DNA of 64,000 nt from JAXMCI01 sp046349435 (lineage in GTDB: Bacteria > Pseudomonadota > Alphaproteobacteria > Dongiales > Dongiaceae), in assembly GCA_046349435.1 (NCBI GenBank), contig JAXMCI010000035.1, positions 18,155 to 82,154 of the forward strand, read 5' to 3'. The position numbers and the translations under genes were made by a program. The notes beneath the pieces were generated by a model. The model saw only the letters and a program-made list of their open reading frames with translations. It ran no database searches and had not been told where the DNA came from. Positions 52,643 through 61,063 of this stretch are shown piece by piece (the first letter of the stretch is position 1; each line of letters opens with the position of its first letter).

Positions 52643-53766
52643 GCCGGCGGGGTGGCCGCGAGGACGGCCGATCGGCCGCCCTCGCGCCGGCTTCCGGCAT
52701 CCAGCCCGGCGCACTGAACCTCCTGGAGCGCGCGCTCGGCCTCGGGGCCGGGCAGAGGCTGCTCATCGTGGCGGAGCCCGACGGGACCGCCATCTACGAC
52801 CGGGAGGTCGGCGACACCCTGGCCGCTGCGGCGCGCCGGCTCGGGGCCGAGACGGCGAAGGTCGTGGTGCCGCTGCCCGCCGGACCCGAGCACTTGCCGG
52901 GCGCACTGACGGCCGCGATCGTGGCGGCCGATCGCGTCCTGTTCCTCAGCCGGATCGGGGACCAGGTCCGGTTCTCACGGATCCCCGGCCTGGAGAAAAG
53001 CGTCATCGCCTACACGCTGACCACGGCGCTGCTCGAGGGGTGGTTCGGCCGGCTTCCCCATCGCTTCCTCACCGAGATCCACGATCGATTTCAGGCGACC
53101 CTCGACGCCGCGCGGACCTACCGGATCCGCAGCCCGGCCGGAACCGATCTCGCGGGCAGCCTGGCGTCCGGTCTTCCGGCGGGCGAAGGCGTCCGCGACT
53201 TCACGGTGCGCAGCTTCCCGGTGATGATTTTTCCCCCGGTGCCCGCCGCCGGCGCGTCGGGGCGGCTGGTGCTCACCCACTTCCTATGCTCGACCTCGAT
53301 ACACGACTATGGCGGCGCGATCCTGCCGCTGCCCTCGCCGCTGACCCTGACCATCGAGAGCGGGCGGATCGTCCGCTTCGACGGCGAGCCCGCGCTGCGC
53401 CGCCGGGTGGAGGCGCATTTCGCCCGGATCGGCGCCCTGAGCGGCGGCGACCCGGCCCGGCTCTTCTCCTGGCACGCCGGGATCAATCCCGCGACCGCCT
53501 TTCCCGGCGCGGCCCTCGATGCCATCGACCGCTGGAGCTCGGTCGCGTTCGGCAGCCCGCGCTACGCGCATTTCCATCTCTGCGGCCGCGACCCGGGCGA
53601 CATCTGCGGCCAGGTGTTCGACGCCACCATCGAGCTCGACGGGGAGGCGTACTGGCGCGACGGGCGCTTCCTCTTCCTGCAACGGCAGGAGAATGCGGCG
53701 CTGGCCGCGGCCTGCGGCGTGCCGCCGGAGGTGCTGACGACGGTTGCGCCGATCGGCATCTCCTGA
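52639..53766 (+). CDS. Putative M29 aminopeptidase/NicX-like metalloprotein
   Basis: A 375-residue soluble protein. The plan (N-terminal alpha/beta part with ALNLLERALGLGAGQRLLIV, C-terminal part with LFSWHAGINPATAFPG, PRYAHFHLCGRDPGDICGQV and ATIELDGEAYW) resembles the aminopeptidase T / 2,5-dihydroxypyridine dioxygenase (NicX) superfamily, whose members use a C-terminal metal site. His residues in SWHAG, HFHL are candidate ligands, but the usual late His-Asp pair is not clear. Coupled to the LysR gene. A role in ring cleavage or amide hydrolysis is only a guess. Confidence 0.5.
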   Translation: MSRRGGREDGRSAALAPASGIQPGALNLLERALGLGAGQRLLIVAEPDGTAIYDREVGDTLAAAARRLGAETAKVVVPLPAGPEHLPGALTAAIVAADRVLFLSRIGDQVRFSRIPGLEKSVIAYTLTTALLEGWFGRLPHRFLTEIHDRFQATLDAARTYRIRSPAGTDLAGSLASGLPAGEGVRDFTVRSFPVMIFPPVPAAGASGRLVLTHFLCSTSIHDYGGAILPLPSPLTLTIESGRIVRFDGEPALRRRVEAHFARIGALSGGDPARLFSWHAGINPATAFPGAALDAIDRWSSVAFGSPRYAHFHLCGRDPGDICGQVFDATIELDGEAYWRDGRFLFLQRQENAALAAACGVPPEVLTTVAPIGIS

Positions 53767-53843
53767 CGGCGTGGGGCCGGCGCGCAGCGTGCGCACGGCC
53801 CCGCGGCTTGAGATCGGCGCCGCACAGGCCGCAGGCGATCCGG

Positions 53844-54123
53844 CTGGGAGGCCGAGCCGCAGCGCCTGCAGGCCCGCCTGCTGCTCGCCGCCGGGACCGA
53901 CGAAGCGGTCGTCGACGCCCACCTCGTGCGCGGCCTGGAGATCGCCCGCGCCCAGCAGGCCCGCTCGCTCGAGCTGCGTGCCGCCACCGCGCTCACCCGC
54001 CACCGCTCCGCGCGCGGCGAGTGCGCGGCGGCGCTGACCTGCTGCGCCCGGTGCTGGTGAGCTTCAGCGAGGGGCTGGACACGCCGGACCTCGCCGGGGC
54101 GAAGGCGCTGCTGGTGCAGATGG
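53844..54123 (+). pseudogene. Decayed 3' end of a cyclase-AAA-TPR gene
   Basis: This 280-base stretch closely matches the last 285 bases of the intact cyclase gene (44719-45003), encoding WEAEPQRLQARLLLAAG, then AVVDAHLVRGLEIARAQQAR and SLELRAATALTRHRSARG. A frameshift near 54035 breaks it; the continuation LLRPVLVSFSEGLDTPDLAG lies in another frame. No start or upstream domains remain. It is in the same orientation as the intact gene, so the two copies bracket the nucleoside cluster as direct repeats. Confidence 0.85.
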
Positions 54124-57100
54124 AGCGGCGGCGGATACGGCGCGGCGAGCCACACCTGATCCCCTGGCCGGCTGCGGCGAGGTGCCGCCTCAGTCGCGCA
54201 GCGCGTCCAGCGGTCGCCGACTCGCGAAGGTCCGGCGTGTCCAGCCCCTCGGTGAAGCCGTCCAGGATCGGCGCCAGCAGCGCCGCCGCGGCCGCCCCCT
54301 CCCGGCGCTCGTCGAGCAGCCGGGCGAGATCGCGCGCGGCGCGCAGCTGCAGCGACGGTGCCTCCTGCTCCGTGGCGATCTCCAGCGCGCGGCGCAGGTC
54401 GCGCTCGCCCGCCTCGCCGCCATGCACGCCGATCCCGGCGCGCAGCCGGTGGAGCTCCGCGGCGAAGGCCCGGTCGCCGCCCTGCTCGAGCGCGGCGAAG
54501 GCCGCGTCGATGTGGCGCCGGGCCTCGCGGTGGCGGCCGGCCGTCGCATAGGCCTCGGCCGCCAGCCCGTGGTGAAAGGCGCGCATCCGGCCGGCGCCGA
54601 TCCGCCGCGCTTCCTCCAGCCCGGCCTCGATCTCCTCCAGGCCGGGCGCGGTGCCGCGCTGCGACAGCGCCCAGCCGAGATGGATCAGCCCCCAGGCGTG
54701 CCAGAGCGGCAGCGACATCTCCTCGGCCAGCCCGATCGCCTCGCGGGCGCCGCTCTCCACCCGCTCCGGCCGGCGCAGCCAGATGTTGGGCGTGGTGACG
54801 CCGTAGCAGAGCGCGATGCCGGTGGTGTTGGCGTGGTTGATCGCGCGGGTCCAGGCGAGATTCTCCTCGCTGGCCATTGCTGCCTGGTCGGGAAACCCGA
54901 GATGCCAGAGGTTCCAGACCCGGTAGTTGGCCGCGGCCGTGCGCGGGTCGTGGCCGAAGCGGTGGCCGAGGTCGCGATGGACCGCCGGGTCGTAGAGCGC
55001 CAGCGACCGCTCGACGAGGTCGAGCGACTCGCGGAAGCGGCCCTCATGGAAGCGCTCCAGCCCGAGCATCCGGTGGCCGATCAGCCGCACGCCGGCGTCG
55101 CCCCCGGCCTCGGCGATGGCGGCATAGCGCGTCGCAAGGTCGCCCATGCTGCCGCCGAGGATGTAGAAGGAGGCCCATTGGCCATAGAGCGCAGGCAGCT
55201 GCAGCAGCGGGTCGCCGATCGCCTCGGCCAGCAGCTGCGCCTGCTCGAAGGCCTGCAGCGTCGCCACCGCCTGGTAGCCCTGGTTGGCGATCAGCGCCTG
55301 GCCGCGCTGCAGCTGCAGGGCCTGCTCGCGCCGCCGGCCGCCCTCGCCCGCCGCGACGGCGCGGCACAGGCGGATGGCATTGTCCAGGCTGGCGATCGCC
55401 TCGCGGTAGGCCGGCCGCGCCAGGGCCTGGGCGCCGGCCTCCTCCCAGTAGCCGAGCGCGCGCTCCGCCAGGCCCGCCGCCTCGGCATGCTGCGCCTTGA
55501 CCCCCGGCGGGGCGTCGCCGCGCGCCTCGAGCACCGCGATCAGGCGGCCATGCAGCTCGGTGCGCCGCGTCTTGAGCAGGCTCTGGTAGGCGGCGTCGCG
55601 CACCAGCGCGTGCTTGAAGAGGTAGTGGGCGTCGGGCGGGGTGCCGCGACGGAACACCAGCTCGGCCTCGACCAGGCGCGCCATCGCCTCGGCGAGCTCG
55701 CCCTCGGGCAGGCCGGCCAGCGCCGCGATGGTGCCGTGGTCGAAGTCGCGGCCGATCACCGCCGCCGTCTGCGCCACCTCCTTCACGGGATGCAGCCGGT
55801 CGAGGCGCGCCATCAGCGAATCGTGCAGCGTCGTCGGGATCGCCAGCGTGCTGAGCGGCGCCGAGAGGTGGTAGGCGTCGGCGGTCTCGCGCAGCGCGCC
55901 GGACTCGAGCACCGCCTTGGTCATCTCCTCGACGAACAGCGGCACGCCATCGGTGCGCGCCGCGATCTCGTCGAGCAGCGCCTCGGGCAGGCGGCGGCCG
56001 CCGGTGAGGCGGGCGACGATGGCCTGCGTCGCGGCGCGGGCGAGCCGGTTCAGGGTCAGCCGGGTCACCACCGGGTGGCTGGCGAAGGAGGCGACGAAGA
56101 CCGGCCGCGCGGTGATCAGCAGCAGCACCCGCGCGCCCTGCACGCGGTCGAGCGCCAGCTCGACCAGCTCCAGCGTGGTGGGGTCGATCCAGTGGGCGTC
56201 CTCGATCACCCAGAGCACCGGCCGGCGGCGCGCCAGCCCGGCGAGCTGCTCGATCAGCACGGCCAGCGTCCGGCTGCGGCGCTGCTGCGGCGTCAGCGCC
56301 AGCGCCCCGTGCCGCGGGGTGGCGTCGAGGTCGAGCAGCGGCGCGATCAGCCGCACCGCCTCGGCGACGTCGTCGGTGGCCTGCGCCAGCAGCGCCTCGA
56401 GCCGGTCGAGCCGGCGGTCGGGATCGTCCTCCTCGGCGAAGCCGGCGGCGTGGGCGAGCTGCTGCACCACCGGGTAGAGCGCCGCCTCGGCGTGGTAGGG
56501 CGAGCACTGGTAACGCAGCACGTAGTGCGGCCCGTCCTTGGCCGCCTCGACGACCGCCTCGACGATCCGCGACTTGCCGATCCCGGCCTCGCCGCTGAGC
56601 AGCACCACCTGGCCCTCGCCGGCGCCCGCCTGGCGCCAGCGCTCGAGCAGCAGCGCCAGCTCCTGGTCGCGGCCGACGATCGGCGCCAGCGCGCCCGGCC
56701 GCTGCGCGGCGAAGCGGCTCTCGAGCGCCCGCTCGCCGAGCACCGCGAAGGCGGCGGCCGGCGCGGCGATGCCCTTCAGGCTTTGCGCGCCGAGATCGCG
56801 CAGCAGGAACAGGTCGCCGACCAGCCGGCGCGTCGCCGCGCCGATCACCAGCATCCCGGGCTCGGCCGCCGCCTGCAGCCGCGCCGCCAGGTTGGGCGTG
56901 TCGCCGACCACCGCCTGCTCCTGGGCCGCCCCCTCGCCGACCAGGTCGCCGACCACCACCAGCCCGGTGGCGACGCCGATGCGCGCCTGCAGCGGGCCGC
57001 CGGGCGTGCTCAGCCGGGCGATGGCGCCGAGTGTCGCCAGCCCCGCCCGCACCGCCCGCTCCGGCTCGTCCTCGTGCGCCCGCGGCCAGCCGAAATAGCC

Positions 57101-57538
57101 CAGCACGCCGTCGCCCATGAACTTGGCGACATGGCCCTCGAAGCGGGCGATCTCGCCGGCGACGGCGTTCTGGTAGGCGCGGATCACGTCGCGCATGTCC
57201 TCGGGGTCGAGCCGGGCCGAGAGCGCGGTCGAGCCGACGAGGTCGACGAACATCACGGTCAGCTGGCGGCGCTCCGCCGCAGGGCCGCGGCCCGCACGGC
57301 CGGCGAGCGCCTGCCCGCAATCGCCGCGCGGCGCCGGCCGGCGATCGCCGGGGCCGGCGCCGCCGCAGGCGTTGAGCAGCAGCGCGCCGCGGCCGCCTTC
57401 AGCAGCTTCTTGCGCGGCCCGAGCGGCAGGCCGAGCCGCTCGAGATCGGCCTCGCTGAGGTCGGGCAGGACGTCCAGCGTCACCTCGGCCGCGCGGAACG
57501 CCGCCTCGTAGCGCTCGAGCCCGAGCTGCGCCAGCCAT
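53993..57538 (-). CDS. Class III cyclase-AAA ATPase-TPR protein, frameshifted at both ends
   Basis: The main open frame (1181 residues) holds a class III cyclase domain (ERRQLTVMFVDLVGSTALSA, KFMGDGVLGYFGWP with both metal aspartates), an AAA ATPase (Walker A LSGEAGIGKSRI, Walker B VIEDAHWIDP) and TPR-like repeats ending DGFTEGLDTPDL. Its first 85 or so residues are out of frame with the true N-terminal SAM domain (57370-57552). After DTPDLRE the frame is lost again: the family-like ending RPLDALRD-stop lies in another frame at 54190, and this frame runs on through unrelated sequence to 53993. Two indels, or sequencing errors, are needed to explain it; the core could still be functional. Confidence 0.75.
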   Translation of the reverse strand: MAGAARARALRGGVPRGRGDAGRPARPQRGRSRAARPAARAAQEAAEGGRGALLLNACGGAGPGDRRPAPRGDCGQALAGRAGRGPAAERRQLTVMFVDLVGSTALSARLDPEDMRDVIRAYQNAVAGEIARFEGHVAKFMGDGVLGYFGWPRAHEDEPERAVRAGLATLGAIARLSTPGGPLQARIGVATGLVVVGDLVGEGAAQEQAVVGDTPNLAARLQAAAEPGMLVIGAATRRLVGDLFLLRDLGAQSLKGIAAPAAAFAVLGERALESRFAAQRPGALAPIVGRDQELALLLERWRQAGAGEGQVVLLSGEAGIGKSRIVEAVVEAAKDGPHYVLRYQCSPYHAEAALYPVVQQLAHAAGFAEEDDPDRRLDRLEALLAQATDDVAEAVRLIAPLLDLDATPRHGALALTPQQRRSRTLAVLIEQLAGLARRRPVLWVIEDAHWIDPTTLELVELALDRVQGARVLLLITARPVFVASFASHPVVTRLTLNRLARAATQAIVARLTGGRRLPEALLDEIAARTDGVPLFVEEMTKAVLESGALRETADAYHLSAPLSTLAIPTTLHDSLMARLDRLHPVKEVAQTAAVIGRDFDHGTIAALAGLPEGELAEAMARLVEAELVFRRGTPPDAHYLFKHALVRDAAYQSLLKTRRTELHGRLIAVLEARGDAPPGVKAQHAEAAGLAERALGYWEEAGAQALARPAYREAIASLDNAIRLCRAVAAGEGGRRREQALQLQRGQALIANQGYQAVATLQAFEQAQLLAEAIGDPLLQLPALYGQWASFYILGGSMGDLATRYAAIAEAGGDAGVRLIGHRMLGLERFHEGRFRESLDLVERSLALYDPAVHRDLGHRFGHDPRTAAANYRVWNLWHLGFPDQAAMASEENLAWTRAINHANTTGIALCYGVTTPNIWLRRPERVESGAREAIGLAEEMSLPLWHAWGLIHLGWALSQRGTAPGLEEIEAGLEEARRIGAGRMRAFHHGLAAEAYATAGRHREARRHIDAAFAALEQGGDRAFAAELHRLRAGIGVHGGEAGERDLRRALEIATEQEAPSLQLRAARDLARLLDERREGAAAAALLAPILDGFTEGLDTPDLRESATAGRAARLRRHLAAAGQGIRCGSPRRIRRRSICTSSAFAPARSGVSSPSLKLTSTGRSRSAPPRTRRARSGGG

Positions 57539-57552
57539 GCCGCGACGTCCAT
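57370..57552 (-). pseudogene. SAM-domain N-terminus split from the cyclase by a frameshift
   Basis: From ATG at 57552 this frame encodes a sterile alpha motif: MDVAAWLAQLGLERYEAAFR, then VLPDLSEADLERLGLPLGPR, ending KKLLKAAA. This is the typical N-terminus of SAM-cyclase-AAA proteins. Just after it (about 57370-57390) the frame must shift to join the cyclase domain, which continues in another frame. It is therefore the 5' part of the gene at 53993-57538. Confidence 0.7.
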
Positions 57553-57602
57553 CGTCCCGGCCCTCCCCCGTCGAAAGGCCGCAGCCGCTCTTCGCCGCGT
57601 CC

Positions 57603-58877
57603 CTACTCCGCCGCCTTGCGCATCGGGTTGCGCGGGTCCTGCGTCCAGCTCATGTAGGGCTTGCCGGTCTTGACCTCGACCATGTCGATGCAGCCCGGCA
57701 CCGGGCAGACATGCTGGCAGAGGTTGCAGCCGACGCACTCCGCCTCGATCACCTCGTAGCGCCTGACGCCGTCGACCCGGCCGCGGGCGATCGCCTGGTG
57801 CGAGGTGTCCTCGCAGGCGACGTGGCAGAGGCCGCAGGCGATGCACTTCTCCTGGTCGATCGATGCCACGGTCTTGTAGTTCATGTTGAGGTGCTGCCAG
57901 TCGGTGACGTTCGGCACGGCGCGGCCGACCAGCTGGTCGAGGCTCTGGTAGCCCCTGGCGTCCATCCAGTTGGATAGCCCGGAGACCATGTCCTCGACGA
58001 TCTTGAAGCCGTAATGCATGGCGGCGGTGCAGACCTGCACCGTGCCGGATCCCAGCGCCATGAACTCCGCCGCGTCGCGCCAGCTGCCGATGCCGCCGAT
58101 GCCGGAGATCGGCAGCCCGGAGGTCTCGCGGTCGCGGGCGATCTCCGCCACCATGTGCAGCGCGATCGGCTTCACCGCCGGGCCGCAATAGCCGCCATGG
58201 GTGCCCTTGCCGTCGACCGTCGGGGTCGGCGCCATCAGGTCGAGGTCGACCGAGACGATCGAGTTGATGGTGTTGATCAGCGAGACGCCGTCGGCGCCGC
58301 CCTTCCTGGCGGCGCGCGCCGGGCCCAGGATGTTGGTCACGTTGGGCGTCAGCTTGACCAGCACCGGCATGCGGGTGTGCGCCTTGCACCAGCGCGCCAC
58401 CATCTCGACATAGTCCGGCACCTGGCCGACCGCCGCGCCCATGCCGCGCTCCGACATGCCGTGCGGGCAGCCGAAATTGAGCTCGACGCCGTCCGCGCCG
58501 GTCTCCTCGACCCGCGCCAGGATGGCCTGCCAGCTCTGCTCCTCGCAGGGCACCATCAGCGAGACGACCAGCGCCCGGTCGGGCCAGTCGCGCTTGACCT
58601 GCTTGATCTCGCGCAGGTTGACCTCGAGCGGCCGGTCGGTGATCAGCTCGATGTTGTTGAAGCCGACCATCTTGTCGTCGGCGATGTTGAAGGCGCCGTA
58701 GCGCGAGCAGGTGTTGACGATCGGCGGGTCCTCGCCGAGCGTCTTCCACACCACCCCGCCCCAGCCGGCGCGAAACGCCCGCACGACGTTGTACTCCTTG
58801 TCGGTCGGCGGCGCCGAGGCGAGCCAGAACGGGTTCGGCGACCGGATGCCGACGAAGTCGCTGCGCAGATCGGCCAT
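57603..58877 (-). CDS. preA: NAD-dependent dihydropyrimidine dehydrogenase subunit PreA
   Basis: Catalytic subunit reducing uracil/thymine to the 5,6-dihydro bases (or the reverse). 424 residues. An FMN-binding dihydroorotate-dehydrogenase-like barrel (about 5-310) contains NFGCPHGMSERGMGAAVGQ with the catalytic Cys, VLVKLTPNVTNI, LINTINSIVSVDL and GIGGIGSWRDAAEF. The C-terminus (about 335-400) has two 4Fe-4S motifs, CIACGLCHVAC and CVGCNLCQHVCPVPGC. It follows preT by 14 bases. Other pathway genes (hydantoinase, ureidopropionase) are not in the window. Confidence 0.96.
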   Translation of the reverse strand: MADLRSDFVGIRSPNPFWLASAPPTDKEYNVVRAFRAGWGGVVWKTLGEDPPIVNTCSRYGAFNIADDKMVGFNNIELITDRPLEVNLREIKQVKRDWPDRALVVSLMVPCEEQSWQAILARVEETGADGVELNFGCPHGMSERGMGAAVGQVPDYVEMVARWCKAHTRMPVLVKLTPNVTNILGPARAARKGGADGVSLINTINSIVSVDLDLMAPTPTVDGKGTHGGYCGPAVKPIALHMVAEIARDRETSGLPISGIGGIGSWRDAAEFMALGSGTVQVCTAAMHYGFKIVEDMVSGLSNWMDARGYQSLDQLVGRAVPNVTDWQHLNMNYKTVASIDQEKCIACGLCHVACEDTSHQAIARGRVDGVRRYEVIEAECVGCNLCQHVCPVPGCIDMVEVKTGKPYMSWTQDPRNPMRKAAE

Positions 58878-58891
58878 GGCCTTGTCGCTCC

Positions 58892-60244
58892 TCAGTTGCC
58901 GCGCAGGTAGCGGTCGATGGCGTGGGCCGCGAGCTTGCCGTCCTGCACGCCCTGCACCGTCAGGTCGAGGCCGGCGACGCAGTCGCCGCCGGCGAAGACG
59001 CCGGGCAGCGAGGTGCGCCGCTCGGCGTCGACGGCGATCCGCCCGCCTGTCATCTCCAGCGCCTCGGCGCCACCCGCCGCCGCCGGCAGCGGCAGGAAGC
59101 TCTGGCCGATCGCCTTGAACAGCATGTCGGCCGGGAGCGTGTAGCTCTCGCCGGTGCCGACCAGCCGCCCGCCGCCATCGACCTCGGTGCGCTCGAAGTC
59201 CACGGCGCTGAGCGCGCCGCCGCTCGCCACCAGCCGCACCGGCCGCGCCCAGTGGCGGATGCGCACGCCGTTGGTCTGGGCGAACTCCTGCTCGTGCGGC
59301 GTGGCGCCCATCTGGCCGGGGCCGCGGCGGTAGACGATGGTGACGTCCTCGGCGCCGAGCCGCCTGCTCTGCACCGCGATGTCGATCGCCGTGTTGCCGC
59401 CGCCGATCACCACGACCCGGCGGCCGACCGGCAGCGTCGACAAATCGTCGGCCTGGCGCAGCCGGGCGATGTAGGCGACCGCGTCCTCGACGCCGGCCAT
59501 CGCCTCGCCGGCGAGCTGCAGCGCATTGACGCCGCCCAGCCCGATGGCGAGGAACACCGCGTCGAAGTCGCGGCGCAGCCCGGCCAGCGACAGCTCGCGG
59601 CCGAGCGCCTGGCCGGTCGCCGGCTCGATGCCGCCGACCGAGAGGATGAACGCGACCTCGCGCCGGGCGAAGCCGTCCGGCGTCTTGTAGGCGGCGATGC
59701 CGTACTCGTTGAGGCCGCCCAGCTTGTCGCGCGCCTCGAAGACGGTGACCGCATGGCCGAGCAGCGCCAGCCGGTGGGCGCAGGCGAGGCCCGCCGGGCC
59801 GCCGCCGACCACGGCGACGCGCTTGCCGCTCGCCGGCCCGCGGCGGAAGGGCTGCACCCCGTTGTCGAGCAGCCAGTCGGTGGCGTGGCGCTGCAGCGCG
59901 CCGATCCGCACCGGCTTGCCCTCGGCGTCGTTGCGCACGCAGGCCTGCTCGCACAGCACCTCGGTCGGGCAGACCCGGGCGCACATGCCGCCCATGATGT
60001 TCTCGTCGAGGATGCCGGTCGCCGCGCCCTTCAGGTTGCCGGTGGCGATGGCGCGGATGAAGCCCGGGATGTCGATGCCGGTCGGGCAGGCCTCGATGCA
60101 GGGCGCGTCGAAGCAGAAGTAGCAGCGGCTGCTCTCGACCAGCGCCTGCCTCGTGTCGAGCGGCGGCTTCACGTCCTCGAACGCGGCGGCGTAGTCGGCC
60201 GGGGCCAGACGGCCGGCGGCGATGTCCGGGCTGCTCTCCGCCAT
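58892..60244 (-). CDS. preT: Dihydropyrimidine dehydrogenase subunit PreT
   Basis: Electron-input subunit with FAD, 450 residues, related to the small subunit of glutamate synthase. N-terminal Fe-S cysteines in CYFCFDAPCIEACPTGID and GGMCARVCPTEVLCEQAC. FAD motif VAVVGGGPAGLACA near 130 and NAD(P) motif VVVIGGGNTAIDIA. The FAGGDCVAGLDLTVQGVQDG end is typical. ATG at 60244 with a GGAGAGG site is preferred to an in-frame start at 60280. Transcribed first, then preA. A RutR-like operator lies about 75 bases upstream. Confidence 0.95.
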   Translation of the reverse strand: MAESSPDIAAGRLAPADYAAAFEDVKPPLDTRQALVESSRCYFCFDAPCIEACPTGIDIPGFIRAIATGNLKGAATGILDENIMGGMCARVCPTEVLCEQACVRNDAEGKPVRIGALQRHATDWLLDNGVQPFRRGPASGKRVAVVGGGPAGLACAHRLALLGHAVTVFEARDKLGGLNEYGIAAYKTPDGFARREVAFILSVGGIEPATGQALGRELSLAGLRRDFDAVFLAIGLGGVNALQLAGEAMAGVEDAVAYIARLRQADDLSTLPVGRRVVVIGGGNTAIDIAVQSRRLGAEDVTIVYRRGPGQMGATPHEQEFAQTNGVRIRHWARPVRLVASGGALSAVDFERTEVDGGGRLVGTGESYTLPADMLFKAIGQSFLPLPAAAGGAEALEMTGGRIAVDAERRTSLPGVFAGGDCVAGLDLTVQGVQDGKLAAHAIDRYLRGN

Positions 60245-60318
60245 GCGCGACACCCTCTCCTTGCGACCCGGCCGGGGCAAGGCTAGCCTCCGGCCTTGGC
60301 CGCGATCCTAGGATCGAC

Positions 60319-60334
60319 CTGACCAATCGGTCAA
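60319..60334. promoter_or_regulatory. RutR-like operator between preT and the TetR gene
   Basis: CTGACCAATCGGTCAA matches the E. coli RutR consensus TTGACCANNTGGTCAA at 12 of 14 defined positions and is a near palindrome. It lies 43 bases before the TetR gene and 75 bases before preT, so one site could control both directions. RutR releases DNA when uracil or thymine binds. Confidence 0.65.
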
Positions 60335-60376
60335 GTTTCTGCGGCCGGATCGCGCGGCAGGCGGGGAGGAGCGGGG

Positions 60377-61063
60377 TTGAGCGGGCGACGGCGGCAGGAC
60401 AAGGCGGAAGCGGCGCGCGCGGAAGGCACGCGCGGCGCCAAGCGGCGCGCCAACGAGGCGCGCCTGCTGGCCGCCGCCGAGGAGGTCTTCGCCGAGACCG
60501 GCTTCGCCGGCGCCACCACCGCGGCGATCGCCGAGCGCGCCGGCCTGCCCAAGGCCAACCTGCACTACTATTTCGGCACCAAGGAGGCGCTCTATCGCCG
60601 GGTGCTGGAGAGCATCCTCGAGATGTGGCTGGCGACCGGCGACCAGATCGTGCCGGAGGCCGACCCGGCCCAGGCGCTGGCCGCCTACGTCGCCGCCAAG
60701 GTCGAGCATTCCCGGCGCCGGCCGCTCGCCTCCAAGGTCTTCGCCAACGAGCTGCTGCACGGCGCCCCGCAGCTCGGCGACACTCTGCGCCGGCCGCTGC
60801 GCCAGTGGGTGGCGGCCAAGGCGAAGGTGATCGAGGGCTGGGTGGCCGCCGGCCGGATGCAGCCGGTCGAGGCGCGGCACCTGTTCTTCGTCATCTGGGC
60901 GGCGACCCAGACCTATGCCGATTTCGACTGCCAGGTGATGGCGGTGCTCGGCCGCGACCGGCTCGCCGAGCGCGACTGGCAGGCCGCGACGCAGCTGATC
61001 ACCCGCCTGGTGCTGGGCGGCTGCGGCATCGCCGGCACGGAGCGCAAGGAGGCCGCGGAATGA
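60377..61063 (+). CDS. RutR-like TetR-family regulator
   Basis: A 228-residue TetR regulator: helix-turn-helix at about 28-75 (LAAAEEVFAETGFAGATTAA, then GLPKANLHYYFGTKEALYRR). The ligand domain contains ASKVFANELLHGAPQLGDTL and ARHLFFVIWAATQTYADFDC, which parallel RutR, the pyrimidine-utilisation regulator. Divergent from preT-preA, it probably represses pyrimidine degradation until pyrimidine is present. TTG start at 60377 follows a GGGGAGGA site; it is the only good initiation region. Its stop overlaps the next gene (ATGA). Confidence 0.88.
   Translation: MSGRRRQDKAEAARAEGTRGAKRRANEARLLAAAEEVFAETGFAGATTAAIAERAGLPKANLHYYFGTKEALYRRVLESILEMWLATGDQIVPEADPAQALAAYVAAKVEHSRRRPLASKVFANELLHGAPQLGDTLRRPLRQWVAAKAKVIEGWVAAGRMQPVEARHLFFVIWAATQTYADFDCQVMAVLGRDRLAERDWQAATQLITRLVLGGCGIAGTERKEAAE

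Noticed and set aside
54182..57511. A 1109-codon open frame on the plus strand
   Set aside because: It is antisense to the SAM-cyclase-AAA gene, whose cyclase and Walker motifs are clear on the minus strand. Its translation is Arg/Ala/Gln/His-rich, typical of antisense reading.
57259..58749. A 496-codon minus-strand frame covering the SAM domain and part of preA
   Set aside because: Only the SAM segment from 57552 is meaningful; the upstream part is an off-frame reading of preA.
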